From assembly GCA_964607375.1 (NCBI GenBank), contig CAZSJY010000001.1, forward strand, positions 3,267 through 67,266: a stretch of DNA of 64,000 nucleotides, in the 5' to 3' direction. Positions 18,679 to 29,600 of the stretch are shown piece by piece. The notes under the pieces are model-generated. The model saw only the letters and a program-made list of their open reading frames with translations, did no database searches and was not told where the DNA came from. Source of the stretch: JACNLC01 sp964607375. Its GTDB lineage: Bacteria > Fidelibacterota > Marinisomatia > SCGC-AAA003-L08 > JACNLC01. Position 1 is the first letter of the stretch; every line of letters starts with the position of its first letter. The translations under genes were made by a program, and so were the position numbers.

Positions 18679-19953
18679 TTAGTTTTTCTGGTGAAATGAA
18701 TTTATGTTCAAAGTAATTATATTTGATGTCATTAATGAATCTGACAATTCTACTATGTTCAATTTTGGGTAAAATTTAGAAAATCCCTTTCCCATAGCAC
18801 TATAATATTGATCAAAGGCTTTGCTTCTAATGTTAGTCAATTTATTAGCATTTAATGAACTATATTCTATTTTTGCTAAATATCGAAAAATCGTGTCTCT
18901 AATGTTCTGCATCAAATGTTCTTTTGTATAAATAAGGTCTTTAGCAATTGGTTTATTTTTATGTATTTCTCCTTTTAACCAATCTACAGAATAATCAAAG
19001 TTGTCAATTTTACAGACAGTACCTGAAATATTTTTATCTAAAAATGTTATCATGTTGAACTGGTTGTTGCTTTGTTTGTTAATTTCATCATAGGAGTTAG
19101 ATAATAATTTTTCGTTTATCCAAATAGAATACTTTTCTGATAGTTCAATTTCAAATGACGAAAGTGATTTTTTGAATTCCGGGCCTTGCTGGCTTCTTAG
19201 GAACGTCACTAATTCTGTTTTATATTCTTTAAGTGGAGGTAGCTGTTTCGTGCGTATCCCATATACAAATACAATGTGATAACCAAATTTTGATAACAAT
19301 GGGGGTGAAATTTCTCTTAGATTAAGATCAAAGGCAGTAGATTGAAGAGGCTCAAATAAACCTTCTCCCCAACCGTAATATCCCAAGTCTCCAAAATCTA
19401 GTGCAGATGGATCTTCAGAATATCTAAGTGCTGCTTCACCAAATGTTAGTTCTCCATCTACTATTTTCCCTCTAACATTTTGAACAAGCGAAAGGGCATC
19501 TTCTTTTGTTCGTTTTGATCGTGTTCGAATGCAATCTTTAAAGGGGATAATAATGTGTTTCACTCCAATCTCTTTTTTCAAGCGAGTATATAAATTTTGT
19601 AAATTATTTGGTAAAAATAGTGGTTTCCACACTTTTTCTTCTATTGTTGCGTCAATTAACAAATTATCTAAAAAATAATTTTCTCCATCATAAATTGACA
19701 TTATTTTGTGAATATTAAGTTTTTTAGCTTCTTCAATAAACAATTTTTTTGTTACATAACTATCTACTTGTTGTTCTTTTTCAGTTAAAGACATGTTGTT
19801 AAACAAGACTTCATCGTGATATAAAAAATATTCTGAGGATAATATTTCATTATCGTTTACCCAACAAACAACATTGCTGTCTGGTGCAGCTTTGCATGAA
19901 AAAGTTACTACCATCGCGGTAAGAGTCAAAAAATTATTATATGAATTTTTCAT
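18679..19953 (-). CDS. Parvulin-type (PpiC) peptidyl-prolyl isomerase, exported
   Basis: A 424-residue SurA/PrsA-like folding factor with a possible lipoprotein leader (Cys20). The parvulin domain is near residues 125-235: 'VKHIIIPFKDC', 'FGEAALRYSEDPSALDFGDLGYYGWG' and 'SPPLLSKFGYHIVFVYGI'. It resembles the first domain of the protein at 47251-48951, including the odd cysteine after the first strand. I chose ATG at 19953; a TTG at 19965 would bring the start within five bases of a terminator hairpin. No clear ribosome site is seen. It probably escorts outer-membrane proteins. Confidence 0.87.
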   Translation of the reverse strand: MKNSYNNFLTLTAMVVTFSCKAAPDSNVVCWVNDNEILSSEYFLYHDEVLFNNMSLTEKEQQVDSYVTKKLFIEEAKKLNIHKIMSIYDGENYFLDNLLIDATIEEKVWKPLFLPNNLQNLYTRLKKEIGVKHIIIPFKDCIRTRSKRTKEDALSLVQNVRGKIVDGELTFGEAALRYSEDPSALDFGDLGYYGWGEGLFEPLQSTAFDLNLREISPPLLSKFGYHIVFVYGIRTKQLPPLKEYKTELVTFLRSQQGPEFKKSLSSFEIELSEKYSIWINEKLLSNSYDEINKQSNNQFNMITFLDKNISGTVCKIDNFDYSVDWLKGEIHKNKPIAKDLIYTKEHLMQNIRDTIFRYLAKIEYSSLNANKLTNIRSKAFDQYYSAMGKGFSKFYPKLNIVELSDSLMTSNIITLNINSFHQKN

Positions 19954-19969
19954 TAAAAGAACCAAATAG

Positions 19970-19999
19970 AAAAGAGGGCGAATATATTCGCCCTCTTTT
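19970..19999 (-). terminator. Palindromic terminator of the secretion operon
   Basis: A perfect 30-base palindrome (AAAAGAGGGCG arm, AT-rich centre, CGCCCTCTTTT arm) lies 24 bases past the stop of the 762-residue secreted protein. It forms a GC-rich hairpin followed by Ts on the minus strand. It ends only 16 bases before the next ATG on the same strand (19953), so that gene needs read-through or an overlapping promoter. Confidence 0.85.
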
Positions 20000-20023
20000 T
20001 GTGGTTTAAATAAACATTAGATC

Positions 20024-22312
20024 TTACTTTAGAAGTATCATTTTACCTGTTTTAACAAAACCATCTGTTTGAATTCTATAAAAATACACACCACTTGGCA
20101 CATTCAGACCATTATCATTTGTGCCATTCCATAGCTTTGTGTATGTCCCAGGAACTGTATAATCGTTGTGTAGTGTGGTAACTTCTGCACCTAATAGATT
20201 ATATATTTTCAGCTCCACATTAGTCGCAGTAGGTACATCAAACTTAATCTCTGTTACTGGATTAAATGGATTTGGGTAGTTGTTATATAACTCAAACGAT
20301 TTAGGGGTTTCTGGTGTGTTCTGAATGCCAACTATTTCTTCACCCATCCAAGTAAGCGTCTTTGGTAGTGGGCCAAAGTCTTGAATACCAATCCAATAGT
20401 AGCTTGGTGAAGTGTTCAAGCTTAAAACATCAAATCCAAACCAAGCTGTTTTACTGCCGTTTGGCAACTCATTATATAGTGCTGTATTATGGATTACTGC
20501 GTCTTCGGCTACATTGCCATTTTCATCCAAAATACCACTATAGCCAGTGAATGATACTGTTGCACCTTCAACAGCGTCTGCACCATCTAGCCAGTTGGAT
20601 GCGCCAATTTCATAAACTGGGTCATAATTAAGATCAAGTGAATCTGCAAGGAAATCTGCTAAATCACCAGAAATAGCATCGTCATCTACGGCCATTAATC
20701 TAGAAATACCACTCTGATCCCCGCTAGTACCATAATTGAAATCCGGAATACTAGCAGCTATTCCTAAGTAATCATATACAAAATCTCCTTCTGCAAAATC
20801 TGTTGGAGCCCAACCATCAATACAGGCACCCATCCATTCGTCGCCAGCGTTAATATAGTTTTTATCGCCCGTATCTAGCCAAGAGCCAAGAGCTTCTGTA
20901 TCGTTACAGAATAGAGGTCCACCTCCCGAAATTTCGAGAATGGTATTGTAATTATCAATCAATTCAGATGTTGCTGTACCATAACTCCATACATCGTAAT
21001 ACCAGACTGGCGCTGAATCCAAATAATAACCTGTTATCCAAGAACCAAATAAATCTGAATTATATATGACAAGATTTTCTTCAACCGGTGCAAACACATT
21101 GTATGTTTTTGCTACTGTTGCACTAGCGTTGTCTAATACATCGATGGCTTCTAAGTACCAAGTTACTGTTGTTCCAGGTGCTTGACCAGGAATATCTCCT
21201 GTGTAATCGTCAGCTTCTGCTGTCATAACAACTTCAGAATATGTTTCTCCATCGATTGACCAGAATAATGTTGCAGAAGCAACTCCCGCATCACCGCCAG
21301 CTGGGTTGTCGTCCGTAATGGTTGCTTCAACTGTTCTGGCTTCGGTAGAAAGTGTTGTTGGTAACTCAGTAACATCACTAATAATGGGTGCACGATCACC
21401 AGTAAGTTCAACTGCTAGAGGGAAATGTACTACCCAATGCCTTAAATGCCAACCTGTTTCACCTGAAGTTCCATCGCATTCTGTATCATAAAATTTTGCG
21501 AAAATCCACGGATCTACAACTCCGTCACCTTCACAATAATAAAATCCAGTATACTCAACCATTGTGCCTTGGTTTTCAATCAGTATACCTACCCAGTCAC
21601 CTTGAACAAGTTCTGGTTCAGCTCCATAATCAACAGTGTTTAGCCAGTTGTCTACTTGTGCTTCAACTTGTGAAGGTCCAAAGGTTGCTTGTTGGAAACC
21701 CAAAGGCCAGATTTTTTCTGACAAAGGATCTAACACATTTGGTATTGCTGTTTTATCAGCACATGTTCCTGTTTCATCTTCAACATCTCCGTACCAAGAG
21801 TCTCCTTCAATATCGGCCGTACCGTGGTCAGCGCCATCCCAAGCGTAACCCATCCAGCCTGAACCATCTACATAATCTGTTGGATAAGAACTCCCGTCGG
21901 ATCCGTTTGGATAGTTTAGTTTGTACAATGATACTTTAAGACCATCTTCTGATGCTCCTGATGTATCTGCCCACTCGAAAACAGGGATATTAACACCTTT
22001 GATAATACCATCTGCTGGCATTTGGTACATAACCAACATATAGTCTCCTGGTGTAAATACAAATTGACCACCAACATCTGGACAATATGACATAGTATCT
22101 GCAGTGCTTCTTGAATTCATATTGTTAAAATATGGATTTGGCCATTGTTGTGATGATTTCAATGCATCATAATCAGCATAACCATTATTTATGCTTTCAT
22201 AATCTGATTGTATGTGAGAAACATCCGTTGATAGAGAGGATTCTCCTGATATTGCAAATACCAATCCAAACATCAATAATGTAAGCCCTATTATTGTTAA
22301 CTTTTTATTCAT
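20024..22312 (-). CDS. Secreted protein with type IX-style sorting tail
   Basis: This 762-residue protein has a signal peptide (MNKKLTIIGLTLLMFGLVFA). A large middle region shows no recognised catalytic motif; it includes an Ig-like part ('VEATITDDNPAGGDAGVASATLFWS' then 'TTVTWYLEAID'). The last ~85 residues are a 'NNYPNPFNPVTEIKF' Ig-like sorting domain ending 'GVYFYRIQTDGFVKTGKMILLK'-like. It is rich in Asp, Trp and Gly. A strong AAAGGAG ribosome site precedes the ATG. As the last gene before a strong terminator in the TonB receptor-PorV operon, it is probably a surface or released partner of that system; the function is unknown. Confidence 0.82.
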   Translation of the reverse strand: MNKKLTIIGLTLLMFGLVFAISGESSLSTDVSHIQSDYESINNGYADYDALKSSQQWPNPYFNNMNSRSTADTMSYCPDVGGQFVFTPGDYMLVMYQMPADGIIKGVNIPVFEWADTSGASEDGLKVSLYKLNYPNGSDGSSYPTDYVDGSGWMGYAWDGADHGTADIEGDSWYGDVEDETGTCADKTAIPNVLDPLSEKIWPLGFQQATFGPSQVEAQVDNWLNTVDYGAEPELVQGDWVGILIENQGTMVEYTGFYYCEGDGVVDPWIFAKFYDTECDGTSGETGWHLRHWVVHFPLAVELTGDRAPIISDVTELPTTLSTEARTVEATITDDNPAGGDAGVASATLFWSIDGETYSEVVMTAEADDYTGDIPGQAPGTTVTWYLEAIDVLDNASATVAKTYNVFAPVEENLVIYNSDLFGSWITGYYLDSAPVWYYDVWSYGTATSELIDNYNTILEISGGGPLFCNDTEALGSWLDTGDKNYINAGDEWMGACIDGWAPTDFAEGDFVYDYLGIAASIPDFNYGTSGDQSGISRLMAVDDDAISGDLADFLADSLDLNYDPVYEIGASNWLDGADAVEGATVSFTGYSGILDENGNVAEDAVIHNTALYNELPNGSKTAWFGFDVLSLNTSPSYYWIGIQDFGPLPKTLTWMGEEIVGIQNTPETPKSFELYNNYPNPFNPVTEIKFDVPTATNVELKIYNLLGAEVTTLHNDYTVPGTYTKLWNGTNDNGLNVPSGVYFYRIQTDGFVKTGKMILLK

Positions 22313-22358
22313 TTTAACTCCTTTGTTGCTTTTTTACGGTTAACGATTTTTGACTCTG

Positions 22359-23498
22359 TCAAAAACCAAAAGAAATTGCTATCCATTGTGTGTCATTAAA
22401 TATTTCAGCTGTTCTATAAGCATAATCAACTGAAATATCTAAATTTGTGAAGCTTTTCATTTTTAATCCAAATCCAAAAGTAGGTCCCCATAGAAACTCT
22501 TCAGAATGAAATTCAAATTGTTTGTCAGCAGTATCATCATCCGTTCCTTCTATTCCATCTTCTCCAAAGGGTTCTGGGTCGTAGCTAATTGTTAAACCTC
22601 CACGAAGTGCAAAAATGTCCATCAGAATAACTTCACCCCCAAATCGGTATTCATCGTATGAAAAATTATTATTTAAGAATGATGTGGCTAGGATTAGTTC
22701 GCCAGCTTCAAAGTCAAGAGGTCCATAAGAAACACCTAGCTCAAGAGTTGTTGGCATTTCAAAATCCTGTAGCTGTATCCTTCTTGGTTCACTAGGTGTA
22801 CCATATTCGCTGTCTTCAGGTTGGTGAAATTCTTCCAAATCTGGTCCATTAAAAATCATATTTAATCCTAAATTCTTTAATGATGCTCCTAGCCTTAGTT
22901 TGCCTGAACGAGCTTTATACTGAACACCAGCATCCATTACAAATCCTGTAGCTGATTCACGCATTATGCTCTCTTCAATAATTTTGAAATCAACACCAAA
23001 AAATATTCTATCGGTCATTTGTTTAGAAAACAGAAAACCTAGGGTTACATAAGTTGGAGAAAATGTTTCTCCTGTTCCATCTGGGTTGTCTGTTGTAGTT
23101 ACAGGTATATTGCCAAAATCAAGAGTTCTTGCAGTAATACCAAAGTAACTGCTTCCCCCAAGCTTAGAAGCTACGGCAATATAATTAACACCTATATCAG
23201 CTAACCATACTGTATGAGAGAACATAGTTTGACCAGTGCCATTCATCCCGGAAACTCCTGCAGGATTCCAGGCGGCTGCTTCAATACCAGTAAGTCCTGC
23301 AACAAAAGCGTTTGACATTGCTATATTTCGAGCCCCTACAGGAATAAGAAGCTCTGTGGCTCCTGCGGTTCCTATGCGGTTTTTGCTTGCTCCGTTTAAA
23401 AGATTAAAAGATAGCAGAAAACAGAAAATGAATGTAGAAAATAGTTTTGAATAATTTGCCATTTTCGAATTATTGATAATATTTTTATTAGTAAACAT
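22359..23498 (-). CDS. PorV/PorQ-family outer-membrane protein
   Basis: A ~379-residue beta-barrel of the FadL/PorV kind. The mature N-terminus 'GTAGATELLIPVGARNIAMSNA' and 'GIEAAAWNPAGVSGM' are the PorV family signature, and the protein ends in an aromatic residue as outer-membrane barrels do. PorV carries type IX substrates at the outer membrane in Bacteroidota. The ATG at 23498 has a strong AGGAG site inside the end of the upstream gene and overlaps it by 11 bases, so translation is coupled. Another in-frame ATG at 23462 would give a more usual signal peptide and is a possible alternative. Confidence 0.85.
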   Translation of the reverse strand: MFTNKNIINNSKMANYSKLFSTFIFCFLLSFNLLNGASKNRIGTAGATELLIPVGARNIAMSNAFVAGLTGIEAAAWNPAGVSGMNGTGQTMFSHTVWLADIGVNYIAVASKLGGSSYFGITARTLDFGNIPVTTTDNPDGTGETFSPTYVTLGFLFSKQMTDRIFFGVDFKIIEESIMRESATGFVMDAGVQYKARSGKLRLGASLKNLGLNMIFNGPDLEEFHQPEDSEYGTPSEPRRIQLQDFEMPTTLELGVSYGPLDFEAGELILATSFLNNNFSYDEYRFGGEVILMDIFALRGGLTISYDPEPFGEDGIEGTDDDTADKQFEFHSEEFLWGPTFGFGLKMKSFTNLDISVDYAYRTAEIFNDTQWIAISFGF

Positions 23499-26400
23499 CA
23501 ATTCTCTCCTCTGGTTGCATTATAGCAATTTTTAGGATTTTATCTCCTAATTCGGTTCTTATATGTGCAATATACATTCCAGAAGCGACGGGTACCCCTG
23601 CATTATTACGCAAATCCCATCTCATAACATTGCCAGGATCATTCTCGGCAGTATTTGTCTGTTCTAGCTTTCTTACTAGATCGCCGGCGAGATTATAAAT
23701 TCTGATTGTATTGCTGCCAACACCAAGGTGTGTAAATGTTACAAATCTGCTTAAAGGGTCTGTTTCTTCAATATTTCTTCCAAAATACGGATTTGGAAAT
23801 ACATTGATATCATCCAGCTGATTTTGTTGTATAGTTCTTGTTGCTTCTACCTCTCCGTCAGCAGTAAATGTAAAATTGTCAATTCCAGGGAAGATTGGAT
23901 TATTAAACTCAACGACAAACTCATCCCCTGCAACATACTTAGTTTCATCTTTATCAAATTGCAACACCCATCCAAGCTCGCCACTTCCATCGTCCCACGC
24001 ATTGTATGAATCCGTTATGTTGTATGGTGTGTAAATTGGAATTATCTTGTGGTTATAAAACATACCATAGTTTAGGGTATCTCCATTTTCATCAATTTCA
24101 TAGCTGTCATAAGACAATAAATCTTGCCCTCCTGTCAGAACCCAAACCAGAACATTTATTCGTACACTGTCTTCGACTGTCCAAACCTCAAACGGAACTT
24201 CTTTGACCTCAAACGGGGTGTTGTCCACACCATTCCAGTAAAATCCCTGCTGTGGTTCTTCGGTGAATACAAATCTAATATCTTTCTGTAACAAACTCTT
24301 ATCAGATGTTCCCCCATTTAGTCCATAGCTATTCATAAAATCAAACCAAGTACCATCAGTAATTGAGTATTCGATATTTGTAATGTCAGAACCATCTCCG
24401 TCTTCTGTTTGTGTAGCCATTAGTGATGTCGTTGGTGCTTCAAAAGTCGCATTATCGAAGGTTAGTATGAACCCATCTGTTACAGTATATGATTCTAATG
24501 GAAATTCTAATTGGTTGGCAAACAGTGTATCAAAACCCGTTACATTAACTAAATTCCAATAATTATTAACGACATCACCCTCGGTTGTGTCAGAAGTAAA
24601 ATAAATAGAATAATCGTCACCAGTTAAGTGATATGGATTAATTACTTGAGCATAAATGGATGCCCCTGCTATTCCGCTAGAATGGTTTATTTCTAGTAGA
24701 TCATCATAAGTGGCATCTATGTCTGAACCAAGCCCAGGTTCCATGGGAATAACAGTTATTGCTTCTTGTGGGCTTTCAATTACCCGCTGGGCTGCATCAG
24801 GATCATAAGCATAGGTTGTAACAGCATAATAATATTTTCTATAATTAATTAAATCACAGTTGTCAATATAATCGTATGTTGTTTCAAAATAATGGCTTAT
24901 ACCCGAATCAGTACCTGTTTGAGAAGGTAACTCTAAAATTTCTCCCGAAACATCATCTAATTCAAAATCCATTATTCCTTTAACATCATTGATTATATCA
25001 TAAGTTGCAATTCGTTCCCATGGACCGTTTGGAGATTCACCTTGATAAATATTGTATCCTTCAAAATTGTAACTTGCGCATTGATAGTTTTCTATTTGAT
25101 CGCTTCCTTCCTCAAATGTTAAAACAATCCTCTCGTCTAATTGTGCAAAAGTTGTGTTAGGAATTGGTGGAGAACAAATGTCAAAATTAACATCAAATGC
25201 ACCCTGAGCAAACTTATCAAAGTACTTTAATTTAGTAATGGATTTTGACCAATTTGAACCACCTGCTATAATTATACACCCTACTACTTCTTGTACATCA
25301 CCTGGTTCAAATGAAAATGGTCCAGACGTCATTAAATATCTTCGATCTCCTGGATCCTCATCTAACCACCCGGTGTTATTAACTGGATTACCGGGATGGA
25401 CAAATACAGATGGTTCGTCAGTAGTAGGATCTACAAATGGTTCACCAGAAAGACCTACTAAACCATTCATATAATTATATGTTTCTTGGGCCGTTTCTGG
25501 ATCTGCATAGGTTTCATTTCCGTTGATATATTTAGCAAAGGAAGTAAGGGGTAGTTTTCTGTAACCTGGAATATCCTTTAGATGATAACCATCTTCAATA
25601 GACCACGTAAGTATAGAAGCTGTATCTTGTTCTGATTCAATAATTGGACCCTGAAAGAAATCTGACCCCACTGCTGGAGCCTCGACCCCATAACTCCCAT
25701 CACCATCGGTGTCGTTGTAAGTATAGCCAAGGCTTAATGTTGTATCACATCCAACTAAATCATCTGTGGCATCGCCTACATCATCATCGTGCCACATTGA
25801 AACAAATACACTATCTAAAGCATCAGTACCCTTATTTGTAATAACCCATCTAATAAACATTGTATTTCCAAGAGCACCCGACTGATTGAAACCAAATATT
25901 GATGTTTGTATTTCAACATTCATTGGAACAGTGTTCCAAAGAGGAGTATGTATAGCCGCGTCGCCGTCATTCATCACATACCAATGAAACTGATCTCCCA
26001 AAATATCTGGATGATCTCCATCTGCAATATTATAAATCCCGTCATCGTTTGCATCAACCCAAGGAGCGCCTAATTCGGTTGGCCAATTTTCAAAATCACT
26101 TGTTGGGAAGTGGACTGTTTCAGTTATTCTTGAAGACCCTTCCGTTATAGGAAGTTCACCTGACATTTGTTGAAAAGAAGCAAAATCATTACTTAGAAAT
26201 GCGTCCAGTTCTGCTCTATGAATTTCATATATATGGCCATCCTCACCAGTTATTGTACCAGATACATATTCAGAGGTATATTCAGCACCAGCTGTTCTGA
26301 TTTCATCTTCCCAGTTACCTCCTGGGGCTTTTGATTTACCACTTGCCAACCATATTCCCGAAGCAAATACTGCTGCTTTTCCGCTTCCTTTTGGCCATTC

Positions 26401-26631
26401 TAAACCAGAGCCACCTGTAACATTATGATCAACCACCAAACCGTTGTTGCCATGCCAAGTTGAAATCTGATTACCATCCCAGTTTGTTCTTTCTAGGCCT
26501 GCACTACTTCTAAAAAGATAATTCTCAAAATTATCATTATATATGGTGGCTGGTTTTTCTGTCCATACAAGTGACAAACTCAAAAGGAATCCAATAGCTG
26601 CAAAAATGTGCTGTTTTTTTGTTTTTTTCAT
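23488..26631 (-). CDS. Large secreted protein with C-terminal Ig-like sorting domain
   Basis: About 1047 residues, starting with a signal peptide (KKTKKQHIFAAIGFLLSLSLVW). The ATG at 26631 is preferred to a GTG four codons upstream. No enzyme motif is recognised in the body, which has many acidic and aromatic residues. The final ~100 residues ('INVFPNPYFG', 'IRIYNLAGDLVRKL', 'ASGMYIAHI') form the FlgD-like/type IX tail. It follows a TonB-dependent receptor by 29 bases and its end overlaps a PorV-like gene. It could be a surface partner of the receptor, comparable in position to SusD but unrelated in sequence as far as I can see. Confidence 0.82.
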   Translation of the reverse strand: MKKTKKQHIFAAIGFLLSLSLVWTEKPATIYNDNFENYLFRSSAGLERTNWDGNQISTWHGNNGLVVDHNVTGGSGLEWPKGSGKAAVFASGIWLASGKSKAPGGNWEDEIRTAGAEYTSEYVSGTITGEDGHIYEIHRAELDAFLSNDFASFQQMSGELPITEGSSRITETVHFPTSDFENWPTELGAPWVDANDDGIYNIADGDHPDILGDQFHWYVMNDGDAAIHTPLWNTVPMNVEIQTSIFGFNQSGALGNTMFIRWVITNKGTDALDSVFVSMWHDDDVGDATDDLVGCDTTLSLGYTYNDTDGDGSYGVEAPAVGSDFFQGPIIESEQDTASILTWSIEDGYHLKDIPGYRKLPLTSFAKYINGNETYADPETAQETYNYMNGLVGLSGEPFVDPTTDEPSVFVHPGNPVNNTGWLDEDPGDRRYLMTSGPFSFEPGDVQEVVGCIIIAGGSNWSKSITKLKYFDKFAQGAFDVNFDICSPPIPNTTFAQLDERIVLTFEEGSDQIENYQCASYNFEGYNIYQGESPNGPWERIATYDIINDVKGIMDFELDDVSGEILELPSQTGTDSGISHYFETTYDYIDNCDLINYRKYYYAVTTYAYDPDAAQRVIESPQEAITVIPMEPGLGSDIDATYDDLLEINHSSGIAGASIYAQVINPYHLTGDDYSIYFTSDTTEGDVVNNYWNLVNVTGFDTLFANQLEFPLESYTVTDGFILTFDNATFEAPTTSLMATQTEDGDGSDITNIEYSITDGTWFDFMNSYGLNGGTSDKSLLQKDIRFVFTEEPQQGFYWNGVDNTPFEVKEVPFEVWTVEDSVRINVLVWVLTGGQDLLSYDSYEIDENGDTLNYGMFYNHKIIPIYTPYNITDSYNAWDDGSGELGWVLQFDKDETKYVAGDEFVVEFNNPIFPGIDNFTFTADGEVEATRTIQQNQLDDINVFPNPYFGRNIEETDPLSRFVTFTHLGVGSNTIRIYNLAGDLVRKLEQTNTAENDPGNVMRWDLRNNAGVPVASGMYIAHIRTELGDKILKIAIMQPEERIDVY

Positions 26632-26660
26632 AATTTGTTCCACATTATTAATTTAGTTTA

Positions 26661-29600
26661 TTAAAAATCAATTCTAATACCTAGTCTAATTTGTCTAGGT
26701 GCACTATAATTTTCAGTATTAGCAACTCTCGATTCATATAGCTGAGAAGCAAACTCTGGTCCTCCGAGAGCTTCATTTAGCCAAGATTCTCCACCCTGAG
26801 TTGTTAAATATCCGTCGTTATTTGGAAGGCCAGTAGAATTATAAACAGCAATTGCATTTTGTTCATCTAGTACATTTTCTATCCATAGATATGTTCTAAA
26901 TGTCCAGTTTGCTACTTTAAAACTCTTTTCAAATTTCAAATCCAGATTTACTACTGAAGGCATTGTTCCAGAATTCAGTGCTGCAGTTGGTTGATAAGCT
27001 AAGCTTCCTCCAAATATCTCTGATCTTGGTTTTGATGGAGTATATCGTAATCCACTACCAAACCTAAACAGAAGGTTTATCCCTGAATTCTTCAAAAATC
27101 TGTTTTGAGAGGTTGTTCTATAGTCAAACGAAATGTTTCCAGTGTGTCTTTGGTCAAAATCTAACGGAGATATAAATGTTGGATAATTACCACCCAACCA
27201 AGCAATAGTATATTGACCTCCAGAATTTGATCCTGTACCACCTGCATATTGTAAAGTATAATTAGCATCAATTTGCATCCCTTTTAAACGGCGAGTGTGC
27301 AGAGAAAGACTTAATCCTTTTACAGAACCATAATCACCATTAACAAATAAAGCATAGCTTGTTGGTCTTGCAGAAATGTTTCTTATTTGAACGTAGTCTG
27401 TCATTTGTTTATAGAACACCGTTGCATCTATACTAATTGCATCAGTCAACAATTGTTTAAATCCTATTTCATAAGCAGTTGTTTTAACAGGTTTAAGCTC
27501 TGGATTTTGAGATGTTGTGTAATTACCTTGTTGAATGTTTGATAAAAACCGTGTATAGCTTAAAAATAAACGATTTAGTTCTGGTTGTTGCACATATTTG
27601 CCATATTGAGCGTGGAATACTGTTTTGTCGGTAACAGGGAACGCTAAACCAATTCGAGGACTCCATAAATTACTAATATCCGCTGGTACCCTGTGTGGTA
27701 ATCCTGTTGAATCACTAATGGTTGGTTTGCTTGCAGTATACTCGTGAGTTTCCTGTGCGCCATCACCATCAGCATCGTCCCAATAAACTGTTCCTGCTAT
27801 ACTGCCAGCATCGTCGATTACAATGTTAGTATTTCCACCTGTTTCTGGATTAAATATCTTGTTTGCAGGATTTATATAATCGTATCGTAAACCCAATGTC
27901 ATGATAAGATCGTCAAGTTCAAACTTATCTTGCAGATACCAGCTTGCCATAACTGGTTTTCTTGCAGCATCAAGTCCATCATCTACTTCTTTTTGTCCAG
28001 TAATATCGTACCCTACATTTTCAGCGTATGATGCTTTAAGTCCCTGGAAAATATAGTTATCCCAATAGTCTGAATAAGAAAATTCTCCTGAATTGTAAAG
28101 AGATTCTGCAATTTCCATGTCGTCTTCTGTTCCATAGATACCATCTTCACCAAAATATGGATCTCCGTTTTCATCAATAGGGTTCCAAGAATCAGAACCG
28201 TTTTGCAAATAGTCATAAATATCATCTGGTTGGTTTTGAACTACAGCCCCAAGCGAATCTATATATCCATTTCTGTCTTGTAATTCTGAAAATGGGGGAG
28301 AATTATTAAAATAGCTAGCCATCCTTTCTGCTGCTCTAATTCGGTAATATCTAATCGTGTTGTTTCTTAACTCAAACCCTGTTTTTAATTCATGTTTTCC
28401 TAGTTGCCAAGTTAAATTCCCCTTAAAGGTATTGTGTTGTGAAAATTCCTTTTCATATAAACCTGAGTTGTAGCCAGCAACAGAATAGTTTGCAATCCCA
28501 ATACTTGAAGCAGGTAAACTTCCGGGATTTGAATACATTGGATTTACCCATACCGTGTCCCCATAAATAGTTCCAATATAAGTATAATTCTGGTTATCAT
28601 TCCAATAATCAAATTCGTAAGTGTTAAGCGTGCTGTCGTTTTCTGAATATGAATAGGTACTGTCAGTATATAGCCAAGTTGGATTGAAATAATCTGCTTC
28701 TTTACCTATTTGTATAAATGGGATTTCAAAATCAGATACAGTTCCATCATCGTATATAAACCTGCCAAATCCATCTTTAAGGACTGGATCATATCTTTCA
28801 TAAGAATCTGTGAAATGGCTATATTGGAGCCCAAAAAATAATTTTTCAACACCAGGTATATTCCCGTATAGCTTAATCATCGATGTCCCTGTTGTTGATT
28901 CGTTAATGTTATATCTATGTTTAAGTTCTCCTGTTAATCCTATTTCATTTTCATCACTGGCATCGTTGTAAAAAGAAAACAGGTTTCTCGAATGATAATA
29001 ATCCGTTGCTAATTTATTGTAGTAGCTTGTGTTTAGTTTTAGTTTCCAGGCAAGATTAGTAAAAGGCTTTAGATCGAAGAGTAGATTACCAATGAAAGTA
29101 TTTTGGTATAGAAAATTATCAACTTTTGGACCATACATAAATTGAATTAATGAATCATCTACTGCTAAATAAGGTTGATATTGTCCATTTCCATCCGCAT
29201 CAACATAACTTTCTCCAACATCATAGACATTGTTTCCATTTTCATCTGTAAAAGTTTCATTTGTAATAGGAATTCCTGTCGAAGAAATATCTCCTGTATA
29301 AACAGCAAAACTTCCAGATGACGGATCGGCATCTAACATTGACTTATGTTCGTATGACCCAAAATATTTAATAAAGCCAAGCTTTGGTACAGGTCCGCCA
29401 ATTGTTGCTGAAAACAAGTTTTCTCCATAGGAATACGCGAGGGGTTTGTCAGATTCTATAGTTGGATTGTTCGGTAAAAATCCATCACTAAAAGCTTCCA
29501 AAGAAAAATGAAACTCTTCACCTCCAGTTTTGGTAGTAACATTCACTATACCAGCATTAGCGTCGCCATATTCTGCACCAAAACCACCAATCTGCATAGA

